Assembly (NCBI GenBank): GCA_039096225.1
Contig: JBBPEB010000015.1
Span: 372,001-436,000 of the forward strand
Length of the DNA: 64,000 nt
Source: Blastocystis sp. Blastoise
Taxonomy: Eukaryota > Sar > Bigyra > Opalinata > Blastocystidae
Direction of reading: 5' to 3'
Positions 11,758-22,979 of the stretch are shown here, piece by piece. The notes below the pieces were generated by a model that searched no databases, was not told the origin of the DNA, and saw only the letters and a list, made by a program, of their open reading frames with translations. The number at the start of each line of letters is the position of its first letter. Position 1 is the first letter of the stretch. The position numbers were made by a program, and so were the translations under genes.

Positions 11758-12180
11758 TTACTTTCACTTTATACTTCTACAGATACAATCAAAATAGTTA
11801 TCAGAGTTTGCTATCATGAATAAAAACACTCATTTATTATTATTCATATGCATTTTCTTTTTGTATTTCTTTGTTTTCTCATTTCGTTTCTTTTTCTGTT
11901 TTCTCTGTGAAGTATAAGTTGATATTATTGTTACTTTGTTCTATAATTAAACTAATTTTTTTTTTCTATTTTTCTATTTCGATATCTATTTTATCCAAAA
12001 TTACTGTCTTGTGATATAGAGCTCTCAAAAAATAAAAACATGTTTTCTTTAAGAATAAAATTAAAAAAAAAGAAAAATACGAATAGAATTTTCCCATTTT
12101 TTGTCAGTTAAGTTTGAGAGCAAATGAAGTGAATAAAAATTCTTTATTGTTTTTTATTATTCTTTTTAGTTATTCTAACA
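11758..12180. other. intergenic region
   Basis: T-rich 3' flank of the USP gene, then an A-rich stretch before the NAR1 ATG at 12181. No gene is visible. Confidence 0.6.
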
Positions 12181-15100
12181 ATGAGTCAGTTTTCTGGAAA
12201 GGTTCTCCTTGGGGACTTGAATGATTTCATTAATCCATCATTAGAATGTACAAATCCAATCTTTACTGAAGAAAAAGAGGTGACTTCTGGATCGAAAATC
12301 TCACTTTCTTTCGATTTAGATGATCCTTTCTCAAATGACGTTAAGCCAGATATTATTAAAACAACTGTTAAAAAAGTAGCTACTGTATCTCTAAATGATT
12401 GTCTAGCTTGCAGTGGTTGTGTTACTTCTGCTGAAACTATTTTAATTCAACAACACAATGTCGACGAATTCATCAATATATTAAAGAATAAAGATGATAG
12501 AACTATTGTGATATGCTTATCTCTTCAAGCAGCAGCCAATCTTGCCGAATACTATCATTTGTCTCTTCAGAAATGTCAACGTCTTTTATTCTCTATCTTT
12601 AAAGTATGTTAATGTTTATATTTTGGCTTTAAAAGAATATATCAATTTAGTTTTTAATTAATAACTTTTCTTTTATAGAGATTTGGTGTTGATTACATTT
12701 TAGATTCTTCTTGTGGTGATGAGGTGTCCATGATTGAAGTATATATCTATATAATTACTTGTTAGAAACAATAGATTTAATTAAAAAGACTATTATCTGA
12801 TAATATAGATATTATTGTTTATATTTCTATTTATGAACCTATATATAGACTATTAAGGAATATGAATATCGAAACAAATCATCTCAACCATCAAGATTAC
12901 CGTGGGAAAAAGATCATCCCTCAATAGCTATTAATAGCTCCATGACAATGTAGTTAGTTTATTTATTTATATGTTTATTTATTTATTTTATATGTTTATT
13001 TATTTATATGTTTATTTATTTATTATTTATATTTATTTATTATTTTATTATTTTGTTTACTAATTATATGTTTATTTATTTTCTGTTATGACTATTCTAT
13101 TCTATGATGAACTATTCTATACTATTATTTCCTTTCCATTCTATTCTATAAACTATTCTATACTCTTCCATAGGTACCCCCCTGAGTCTATTCCTTTATC
13201 TTCCCTCTCATCTTTGTCTCCAGTTACTCATGCTTCTCTTATAAAGGATTATATTCAAAAGGGATATATACACAATACTAAGGATTATATTCCTTCTCCT
13301 CTTCTTCCTATGATCACTTCAGCATGTCCTGCGTATATATATATATATATAGTCTTTATTCTATTATATTCTATTGACTCTTGATATAATACATAAAACA
13401 ATAATATATATATATATATATATATAGAATTATATGTTATGGAGAAAAGACGTATCCTGAATTGTTACCTTATTTATCGACTGTAAAATCTCCTCAACAA
13501 GTATATATATATATATATATATATACATCTCTCTATTTCTTCATTATTATAATTTATATTTTTTAGCCAACATTATATACATATATAGATATTATGTACA
13601 TTCCTCAGAGATTATTTTTCGAATATAAATAATGTTTCGGATAATAAGCAGACTCCTATCAATTCTTCCTCTCTTTATATCACATCTATTGTCTCTTGTT
13701 ATGATAAGAAACTCGAAGCAAATAGAGGTGATTTCCGTGGGGATGATGGTGATCGTGAATTGAATTGTGTTCTTACAAGTGCTGAAATAGTAGAAGTATT
13801 AGAAAAGTTACAAGTAGATATACATAACGAAAATGAAATTCAATGTACTAACAAGTATCAATTTCTATTTATTATTTTTATTATTTATTCTAATTTTCTT
13901 CCTTAAAGTATTGTTCATACTTTTTATCTCTTTTCAACTATATCTATATATTGATAGTTTATAATTACTATATCTTTTAGTTTTGAGTATGTTATGACCC
14001 ATGATTATTTCTCTCAATCTACCTCTCTTTCTCTTCCTCCTTCTCTTGGTATTCCGAATCATCTTCAAGAATCTGGAAAGTATATAATGGCATTTATATA
14101 TATTATATTCATATTTATTCTCTATATATATGCATATTTATATCTATTTTTTTTTTTTTTAATTTTTATGCATTTTTATAAGTTTGTATTACTCTTACTA
14201 TACTAATTATAGTTATTTGAATGCATTAATTTCTCATATATATTCCCATTCTCCCGTCCCTTTACAAATCAAGTATAATCATAATCATAATCATAATCAT
14301 AATCATAATCATAATCATAATATTTATAATCATAATCATATATTCATAATCATAATTCATATATGCATAATCATAATCATATATTCATATTCATAATCAT
14401 ATATTCATAATATTTATAATCATATAATCATAATTCATATAGATGGAAACCTGGAAAGAATCCAGATTTTACGGAAATTCAACTTTATGTATATAACATT
14501 CTATGTTTTGATTATATATTCTATTAATTCTTAGAATGGTGATGAATGTGTTTTTAGAGGTTGTTATGTATATGGATATCGAAATCTTCAAAATATTATT
14601 ATGAAAATAAAAGTATTTTTTTGTAATAATTGATTTTTAATAATATTATATACTTTATGAATCTATATAAAAATATACTTTTATATACTATTTATATATT
14701 ATATATTATTCGTATAGAGAAATAATTGTCCATATGATTTTATCGAACTTATGGCTTGTCCCAAGTATATATATATATATATATATATTCTTTCTTATTA
14801 TCTTTATATTCTTTATTTTATTTTATTATACTATTATAGAGGTTGTTTAAATGGAGGTGGCCAAAAGAAAGAAGGAGATTTACTTATAGTTGAAAATATA
14901 CAAGTAAAATTCCACGAACAATCTTATATGAGTAATAATGATACTTATTTACCTTTAGAGAACCCCAGAACAAATATTATTTATCAGTATATCTATATAC
15001 ATTTTATATTAATATTATATTAATAATATTTCAAAAATATTTCAAAAATATTTCAATAACATTTCAATTATTATATTCTCCTTTATTTTTAGGACTTCTG

Positions 15101-15259
15101 CAAATCAACATACAGATCAACCCAATCCTTTTCACACACGTTACCATATATCCTTTCTAATTTACTAATATTATATCATCTATGAGATCAATTCTTATAT
15201 ATATTTTCCTTAATAGTCACGTTGTTGTCACTTCAGAACATAACTCTCTTAATTGGTAA
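12181..15259 (+). CDS. NAR1: cytosolic Fe-S assembly factor NAR1/NARFL ([FeFe]-hydrogenase-like)
   Basis: Nar1/NARFL (CIAO3) hands Fe-S clusters to the cytosolic CIA targeting complex. The N-terminal cluster site is visible: LECTNP and DCLACSGC near residues 20 and 80. Hydrogenase-like cysteines follow in SACPA, ICYGEKTYPE, VSCYDKKLEA and MACPKGCLNGGGQ, each partly assembled across introns. KSPQQ joins ILCTFLRDYF exactly over the intron at about 13501-13590. There are about twelve exons. The last junction, after HTRYH, needs an AT-AC intron (15148-15220) and gives VVVTSEHNSLNW and TAA at 15257-15259, ending in Trp as Nar1 proteins do. If that intron were retained the protein would end HISFLIY. 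The family lacks hydrogenase activity, so this is not evidence for hydrogen production. Confidence 0.93.
14276..14425 (+). repeat. (ATAATC)n array in a NAR1 intron
   Basis: The intron after PVPLQIK... is filled by hexamer repeats ATAATC with ATTCAT variants. Confidence 0.8.
15148..15220 (+). other. candidate U12-type AT-AC intron in NAR1
   Basis: The 5' site ATATCCTTT (15148-15156) is the exact U12-type AT-AC donor consensus. TTCCTTAAT (15206-15214) matches the U12 branch-site consensus TTCCTTRAY. The intron ends AC at 15219-15220. Removing these 73 bases joins HTRYH to VVVTSEHNSLNW in phase 0. No GT-AG pair here gives a sensible C-terminus. The branch A lies about 7 bases from the 3' end, shorter than usual. 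Confidence 0.75.
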
Positions 15260-15969
15260 TGAAATCTTCTTTATATTCTTATTTAATATATTTTATGGGT
15301 TTTATATGTGTATTCTGTCAATTTAAATATATTTTTAGGGCACGTATACTTAATAAAACAATTTGTTTTGTATTTTGTATTTGTAAAATAACATAAGTCA
15401 ATAAATTTGTTTTTTATCGTACAAGAATACGCTAAATTATCGTAAACAAATATGAAAATAAACCTCAAACAACTCTTAAATATAATTTTTTTAAATATAT
15501 ACCATTCTTTTCATTTTAAAAGCATATTCAGCAATAACTGATCCTCATAATTACATAAACATCGTGTAACCTATAAACTAATACAATGCAATGATTATTT
15601 ATGAGCTTTAATCTTTAGATAATTTTGGAAACAATTCCATGAAAAAATACTTTTTCTTATGAGAAAAATCAAAATAATTATATGGAATAATAGTGATCAA
15701 AATATTTATGAGAAATATAGCTAATTAATCCTAAAAGAAGATCACCCTACTTGAACAATTGTCGACTTAGGAATGAATGGCTGGGAATACCCTCGGTAAT
15801 ATATGGTTTTAGCAATATTCCTAAGTCGAGGGTAGACTCTTGCTTTTTTCATTTATAACCTCAAAATAATAGAAGACTTGCTTCTAAATATATTCCATTC
15901 CTGACTTTATTGTTGTAATCGATCATAGTATGTGTTCTTCTAATTTAATTTTATTATATACGTAATTTA
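15260..15969. other. intergenic region containing a hairpin
   Basis: No protein-coding gene is seen. The one clear structure is the inverted repeat at 15744-15833, listed separately. Confidence 0.55.
15744..15849 (+). ncRNA. possible structured RNA (hairpin followed by T6)
   Basis: CGACTTAGGAAT (15763-15774) pairs perfectly with ATTCCTAAGTCG (15817-15828). ACCCT (15744-15748) can pair with AGGGT (15829-15833). Inside the loop, GGGAATACCC (15783-15792) forms a small hairpin. TTTTTT at 15844-15849 would suit a polymerase III terminator. The stretch is more GC-rich than its surroundings. No known RNA family is recognised; it resembles none of tRNA, 5S, U6 or SRP RNA. Confidence 0.3.
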
Positions 15970-16407
15970 ATGGCTAAGTTTTTAAAAGCTGGTAAAGTTG
16001 TTGTTGTCTTATCCGGTAGATTTGCTGGTAAGAAGGCCGTCATTGTCAAGGTCAATGAACAAGGTACTAAGACCCACAAGTACCCTCAAGCCGTTGTTGT
16101 TGGTATTGAACGTTATCCTAGAAGAGTCTACAAAGCTATGTCTCAAAAGACCATCAGCAAGCGTTCTTCCATTAAACCTTTCATTAAGTCTATCAACCTT
16201 GCTCACGTCATGCCTACTCGTTACAATTATGATTTAAACCTTAAGGATATCATCCCCGAAAATGGTGTTGTTGCCCCCAGCAAGAAGGCCGCCACCAAGA
16301 AGGCTATTCGTCAAGTCCTCAAGGCTAAATATCTTAATCAAACTAACATTAAGAGTGAAAAGAGCAGAATTGGTGCTGCTTATTTCTTCAAGAAGCTCCG
16401 TTTCTAA
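15970..16407 (+). CDS. RPL27: 60S ribosomal protein eL27
   Basis: An intronless 145-residue frame. The N-terminal KOW-type domain reads MAKFLKAGKVVVVLSGRFAG and KKAVIVKVNEQG. Then come YPQAVVVGIERYPRRV, KRSSIKPFIKSINLAHVMPT and TRYNYDL, ending GAAYFFKKLRF, the invariant eL27 C-terminus. Length matches the family (about 136-148). Codon use is biased towards AAG, GTC and ATC, like eS12 and unlike the neighbouring genes, which fits strong expression. Confidence 0.97.
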   Translation: MAKFLKAGKVVVVLSGRFAGKKAVIVKVNEQGTKTHKYPQAVVVGIERYPRRVYKAMSQKTISKRSSIKPFIKSINLAHVMPTRYNYDLNLKDIIPENGVVAPSKKAATKKAIRQVLKAKYLNQTNIKSEKSRIGAAYFFKKLRF

Positions 16408-16580
16408 GCAATTTTAATGATATTTGTCAGGGATCGTTTATATTCACATTGTTTGTTTCTATTTATGTTTCTTATATCTTTATATAATAAACAGTCAATT
16501 AACAAAACTAGGCGAGCTATTTATTATTTTATTCTTAGAATGATACATATACATTTTTATTTTTTTATTTTATATCCTTT

Positions 16581-17266
16581 TCAGAGCATTTGTTTAGGGG
16601 TATATTTTTCACTATTTTGTATCGTTTCATCGGCACCTTTACTGACGAGATAATCATATATTTCTGTTTGTTGATCCATAGCAGCATAATGTAAAGGAGT
16701 ATTACCCATTTCATCACAATCATCAATAGATGCACCTTTATCAACAAGTAATTGAATTGTTTTTAAATTTCCATACGAACATGCTCTCATTAATGGTGTT
16801 ATACCATAATCTCCCTTGATATTAATATTTTTCATATTATCACATAATAATTCTGCTAACTTATAATTTCCTTTAATGTAATGAAGAAGACATTTATTGT
16901 TTTCATCTACAATATTTGGGTTTGCACCAGCTTCTATTAATGTAACTGCATTTTCATATTTTCCACAACTTATAGCACAAAATAAGGGACTCCATCCCAT
17001 CTATAAAATAAATTTAGTAAACATTATAAAAACAAAATGACAGATAATGAACATATTACTTCATCTAATGCATCAATTTCAATTCCTTTCTGACTTATAA
17101 GATAACTTACAAGTTCATTATTGTTTGAAGATGCAGCCCAATGTAATCCTGTACGTTTATCTTCATCACGACTATTAATGTAGAAATGATTATCTTCTAT
17201 TTCATGAATGACTCTATCCGAATTACCATTCATACAAGCTTCAAAAAATGAGTTTTCAAATTCCAT
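16581..17266 (-). CDS. PSMD10: ankyrin-repeat protein, gankyrin/PSMD10-like
   Basis: Two exons separated by a short GT-AG intron (about 17001-17059) give 208 residues: IDALDE joins MGWSPLFCAI in phase 0. About six ankyrin repeats run the full length: TGLHWAASSNNNELVSYLIS, GWSPLFCAISCGKYENAV, CLLHYIKGNYKLAELL, GITPLMRACSYGNLKTIQLL, GNTPLHYAAMDQQTEIYDYL, and a capping YTPKQML. Length, repeat number and the SRTALHWA-like first repeat fit gankyrin/Nas6, a chaperone of the 19S proteasome that binds Rpt3. Ankyrin repeats are common, so orthology rests on the full-length fit rather than on a single diagnostic residue. Confidence 0.75.
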
Positions 17267-17442
17267 ACTTTATAGATATAAGAGAAAAAGATATAAAAAA
17301 GAATTTATTAGTATTTATTAATAAAATATCAATAAACCAAAAGGAAGTGAAGAAAAATTGTAGAACAATTTTTTAAAAAAGAAATAGACTTTCTAAAGAA
17401 AACAAAAAAAATTCAAGTTTGTTTATCATTTATCAAATAGAA

Positions 17443-18038
17443 ATGAAAGGGAATAAGAAGAATAAGAAACAGAATAAGAAACCGATGGATAAGAAGAGTT
17501 CTGTGGAACAGAAGAAAGCTACACAACAAGTGAAGCCTAAACAAATTGTTCCTGAGAATGAGTCTGATTCTGAATCTAGTAGTGGTGATGAAGAATATGC
17601 TATTCGTTATGATAAAACAATTAAAGAAAATAAAGAATTACTTGATGAAATTGATTCTGAGTCTTCTATTGAAGAGACTAATGATATTGAATTTGTCTTT
17701 ACTGATCCAAAGGAAGATGACTTTAAGGCTGTAAGAACATTTATTCAATCAGGTCTTCTTAGTGGAAGTGGGAAAGACATTGATTTTTCTCCTCTTTCTG
17801 ATTATATCTGTGATCAACCAGAAGTCGGTTGTATGGTTAAAGTAGCAGATGAAGAAGATGTATATGGATTTATGACTATTCTTAATGCTTGTGATATTAA
17901 GGTATTTCTTATTCATTCTGTTTCTATATATGTTCTTGAAATATTTTATATTTTTTTTTTAGATTTTATACGGTACATATATTATATATATATGTTCTTG
18001 AAATATTTGTTAATTTTTTTTAGATTTTATTCGTTACA

Positions 18039-18078
<40 letters not shown>

Positions 18079-18401
18079 TTGAAATATTTTTTAATTTTTT
18101 TTAGATTTTATTCGTTACATATATTATATATATATGTTCTTGAAATATTTTTTTAATTCTTATATAGGATAAGTGTTTCAAGCCTATATATAATATATTA
18201 AAGAATAATTGCCCTGATTCAAATAAGACTCAATTCAATCAGTTGATGTCTGATAAAACTACAGGTATATTAATAAATGAACGTATGATCAATTTCCCTC
18301 CTCAATTAATACCCAATATGTTCTCTTCTATTCATGAAGATATCAAATGGGCCACAACAGATAAAGTATAAGCATTATTATTAAGACTCTATGGCTTTAT
18401 T

Positions 18402-18438
<37 letters not shown>

Positions 18439-19010
18439 GATATATTTTTACACTATAAAACATATAATTCGTATATATATATTGATTAGAATAGTATATG
18501 TTATTTGTATTTGCTTCCTATTTATATATTTTCGTTTATTAAAAGCTATATTCATAGGATGTTCAAAATAAGGAATTATTTAAGTTTAAGACAATTATTG
18601 TGATTAGTCCTTGTTACAAACCAGCCAATGAGAAGAAAAATAAGAAACAGAAGAATCAGACTGAAAATCAAAAGACTCTTTTCAGTCACTTTGAAGATGA
18701 AGCCATTCAAAATGTAAACATATACTTATTACTTATTATTATTGATTACTTTATAAACGTTTTTATGATCTATATTGTTATATTTATACTTGTTAATTAT
18801 TATAAATATATGTTTAATATATAATAATATTCTGAATATTTATATATGAATCTCTATCTATAGCATGCTATAATGAATTTTTCATTTGGAGTGAAACAAA
18901 TGGTTGATTCTAATTTATCAGAATCAATTCCTCAATCCAGAAAAGTAATGGCTTTTAATTTATCAGATATGGATACTATCATTCAAGAAATCACAGCTAT
19001 GCTTATATAA
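17443..19010 (+). CDS. BCP1: BCP1/BCCIP family nuclear protein
   Basis: The ATG at 17443 starts a Lys-rich N-terminus (MKGNKKNKKQNKK) and an acidic Ser/Glu segment. The conserved body follows: IEFVFTDPKEDDFKAVRTFI, SDYICDQPEVGCMVKV, FMTILNACDIK, then after the first intron GILINERMINFPPQLIPNMF and HEDIKWATTD, then FKTIVVISPCYK, and the last exon HAIMNFSFGVKQMVDS. The end is ITAMLI and TAA at 19008-19010. This order matches yeast Bcp1 and human BCCIP, which act in nuclear export and as a chaperone of ribosomal protein uL14. There are five exons. The first intron carries tandem copies of its own 3' region. Confidence 0.9.
17925..18165 (+). repeat. tandem duplication of the 3' splice region in a BCP1 intron
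   Basis: A unit of roughly 65-95 bases, TTCTTGAAATATTTT then a T-run and AG then ATTTTATTCGTTACATATAT, occurs about three and a half times. Each full copy carries its own TTTTTTTTAG. Confidence 0.8.
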
Positions 19011-19233
19011 TCTTCTTTAATGCTTTATATATATCTAATACAATTTATACAGAATCTTTGTTTTCCTCTTTATTTACTTTGTTTTCTAATTTGTTGTAAT
19101 TCTCATTTTTATTGTTTATTTCTCTTGTAAATACTTTTGTTGAAATCATAATGCAAATAGAAAATAATATTTAATATATATTTTTTTAAATATACATAAA
19201 AAACAAAGAAAAAAAAAACAAAAATTTAAAAGA

Positions 19234-20801
19234 ATGAAACGAGCGAATAGTCTAGAAGAAGAATCTCAGTATGTGTTTTTACAAGTCTAATGACTATCAG
19301 AAGATCAACTAATATTATTTATACGTTAACAAAAACACATTATATTGCTGATGTGGATTTCATTTAATTTATTTCATTTCATTTTAGAAGAATCCGCCGT
19401 AGCAGTATTGAGAGTTATGATAGTCAAGTATCTGTAAGCGATATTGATGATGATGACTATTCATTGCCTATTCTAGCCTTCAAAGATGAAATTCTAAAGA
19501 CTGTTACACAAAATAAGGTAATAAACGCATACTGTTTATTGTATCTACATGTTTTAGGTCACAATTATTGTTGGTGAAACTGGTTCAGGTAAATCAACTC
19601 AGATTCCTCAATTTCTTATGAATGCAGGGTTATTGAAGGATAGATGTGTTGCTGTGAGTCAACCACGTCGAGTAGCTGCGATTACTCTTGCTCGTCGTGT
19701 CGCTGAAGAAATCAATACTGAATGTGGAAAAGAAGTTGGGTATACTATCCGGTATGACTTCAATTCTTAATTATATAAAAAATTATCTCTAGATTTGATG
19801 ATAACACATGTTCTTCGACACAAATCAAGTATATTACTGATGGCTGCTTAATGCGAGAATGTCTTTCGGATAAACAACTTGAAAAGTATATGAATATTTT
19901 CTACTACTCTTTATATCGATTATCTTTAAAGAATAAGAGCAATATATATATATTTCAAGGAGTTTTTAGTAGTCTCTGTTTTTCTATATCTTTTCTAATT
20001 ATATCCAATTTATTTTTTAATATTTTATCCAATTTATTTTCTTATAATATCCACTTTATTTTCTAAAAAAATTTTCTCTAGAATCTTTATATCTATAGAT
20101 ATTCTTATATTATGATTGATGAAGCTCATGAACGTTCAATACATACAGATATACTTCTTGGTCTTTTAAAGTCCACTATTCTCTCTAGAGACGATGTTCA
20201 CGTTATTATTACTTCCGCTACACTTAATATACAACAATTCGCAGATTTCTACCAGAGTTCCGCGGTTATTCAAGTTCCTGGACGTGTATTTCCTGTAGAT
20301 ATTTTTCACAATAAGAATATTATGACAAGTATATATATATATTAAAATTATATTATTTAATATGTTTGTCTATTTATATATATATAGATGATATCAATCT
20401 AACTATTGAAAAAGGAGTTGAAGTTGTTGAAAAAATACATATTCAAGAACAACCAGGTCATGTTTTATTTTTCCTTCCTGGCCAATCAGATATTGAGATG
20501 GCTTATGGAATGATTTCTGATTGGTACAATGAACAACGACGTAAACACACAAAAAGTATTTATATATGAATATAGTCCTGCAATTATATATATGGTTGTC
20601 TATTCTCTATATATATAGTGATGAAAATGGATTTATTCCAATTATATGGTGCTCTTCCAAGTAATAAACAGAAAGAAGTATATATATATATTATTTTATA
20701 TATATATTTATTATAATATATTTTATATATGTTTTTAATATATAAATATTTTGAATTATGATTTCAATATATAAATGTATTTATTATTATAAAATTATTA
20801 T

Positions 20802-20833
<32 letters not shown>

Positions 20834-21542
20834 GATCTTTAGTCCATCTCCTGATGATACGCGTAAGATTGTACTCTGTACAAATATTTGTGAGACGTCT
20901 ATTACTATTAATGCTGTGCGATATGTCGTGGACAGTGGGTTTAAGAAGGAGAAGGTATATAATGCAAAGGAAGGAATAGAAAAACTAGTCTATACACGTA
21001 TTAGTAAGGTATATATTAATATATATAATGAACTCTTTATATTGTTAATGTATTGTGTATTTTCAAAGTATTTATTTGCTTTTTATATAAAATTATATAT
21101 TGTTATTTATATATAATATAATATAATATAATATAATATAATATAATTTAATAATATATATATATATATATATTTAAGGTGAATGCGGAACAACGTGCAG
21201 GTCGTGCGGGTCGTACTTGCGCGGGAAAGTGTTATCGTATATATAGTACTCAAATAGTAGATATGATGGAAGAACGAGATGTTCCTGAAATACAAAGAGA
21301 TAATCTTATTAATACTGTCCTCTATCTTAAGGTATATTTATATATAAATTATTATGATGATCACTATTATTATTATTATTGAATTAGTGTTATTTTAAGA
21401 ATAAATTGATTCTTTTATGAATATCAATATTTTTCATAATTTATATATAGGTTCTAAATATCGATGATATTTTAAATTTCCCATTTTTAGATCCCCCAGA
21501 ACCCTCTTTCATGAAACTAGCTCTAAAACAACTTTATATGCT

Positions 21543-21614
<72 letters not shown>

Positions 21615-22979
21615 TTATATTTATAGAGTGTATCGATATTCACGGAAAAATCACAGAATTAGGTCGAAAAGTATCCTCTCTTCCTCTTGACCCTACTCTT
21701 GCTAGGTCCTTGTTGATTTCCCATGATTATGATTGTATTGATGAATGTATAAAGATAGCTGCTATGCTATCTGTAGAAAACATATATTATTCTGTGTCAA
21801 ACAATGAAATCCGAACTATGAAAGGTCTTGAAACAAGGCAAACTCAAATAAAATCAATGAATTACCGTGGGGATCAAATCACTTTATTAAACGTGTATTT
21901 TATTATTTTATTATTTTGTTTTTCATTTTTGTTTTTATCATTAATTATATATATATAATTCTTAGTTTCAATAATTATATGAAGAATGGAAGAAGTAGAG
22001 AATGGTGTGAAGAGAATTATGTTCATCAACGAGCTTTAGAGCAAACATATAATATCTATAAACAAATCAAAGAAATCATGCAAACCGTATATATATTACA
22101 TATTATAAATATATTTTCTTATTTATTATTCAATGATTATTAATATCATTATATTTATATATTCTAAAATATTATATTATAATAATTAATACATATTAAT
22201 AACATTATATTTATATATTCTAAAATAGTATATTATAATAATTAATAAATATTAATAACATTATATATATAGACGGATATAAGCATTCAACCTTCTTCTC
22301 TTCCTCTCAATACATTATATGATAATATAAGTACTGCTCTTTGTAAAGGATATATGTTTAATATAGGGAAACGTCTTATGAATGGGATGTATCGAACTGT
22401 AGTAGATCTTCATGAAGGAGGAGGAACTAGGTATATTCTCAAAACATTTCTCTATTATATATTCTTTTAAATTACATTTATTTCATTTATATAATTTCAT
22501 TTTTTTCTTCTTGAATTTTATATTTATGTATTTAGAATTGGATTATTACATCCATCATCCGCATTATCTTTCTTAGGACAAACACCTGAATATATTGTCT
22601 TTAATGAAATCGTTCAAACATCAAAATTGTTTTTCAGAAACTGTATAGAAGTCAATGAAAATACAGTTATTGATGTCTGTAAGAAAATCCAAGAAATACG
22701 AGACACTGTTTTTGACCCAGATGATAACAAGGACTTTATTTTAGATCCAAAAGATATAGTTACAACTGAGATTCCTGTAGAAATGCCAGAAAAAAAAATT
22801 GAACCCATTGTTAATAAATCTTCTGTAACTCAAGATATGTTTTTTATAATTAAAGATATTCATATTTAATTGAAAATCACACATTTTATTACTTAGATAT
22901 GTTGAATGCTGCTCGTGAGAGATATCTCAAGAAGAAGATGGAGGAAGAAGCAAAAAAAAAACAAAAAAAAAGAAAATAA
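19234..22979 (+). CDS. DEAH-box RNA helicase
   Basis: Superfamily 2 DEAH/RHA helicase in about 14 exons. A short N-terminal segment (MKRANSLEEESQ) and acidic stretch precede the core. Motifs in order: I GETGSGKST (19572), Ia QPRRVAA, TDGCLMRE, II DEAH (near 20122), III ITSATLN, GHVLFFLPGQ, V CTNICETSITI, VI QRAGRAGRT (near 21190). Then come the winged-helix/ratchet region (GKITELGRKVSSLPLDPTL) and the OB fold (GLLHPSSALSFLG), with YRGDQITLLN between. The end is ARERYLKKKMEEEAKKK and TAA at 22977-22979. The protein is about 700 residues with a minimal N-terminus, as in DHX15, DHX35 and DHX40 relatives. I cannot decide between splicing, ribosome-biogenesis and other subfamilies. Confidence 0.9.
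21545..21612. repeat. pure (TA)n intron in the helicase gene
   Basis: About 68 bases of uninterrupted TA dinucleotides make up nearly all of the intron between KQLYML and ECIDIHGK. Confidence 0.9.
22140..22272 (+). repeat. tandem duplication within a helicase intron
   Basis: A unit of about 60 bases (ATTAATAACATTATATTTAT, then ATTCTAAAATA and TATTATAATAATTAAT) is present twice in tandem, with a third partial copy running into the acceptor ATATATAG. Confidence 0.85.

Noticed and set aside
13900-13980. Second possible U12-type intron in NAR1 (TTCCTTAAAG near 13903)
   Set aside because: The donor is GTATCAATTT, not the U12 consensus, the motif is about 70 bases from the acceptor, and an ordinary GT-AG splice gives a good frame (CTN-N-FEYV).
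14276-14425. His/Asn-repeat protein segment from the ATAATC array
   Set aside because: The array lies between clear splice sites in the NAR1 gene and is intronic.
12181-15259. A true [FeFe]-hydrogenase
   Set aside because: Motifs such as CYGEKTYPE and the C-terminal Trp identify Nar1/NARFL, not a catalytic hydrogenase.
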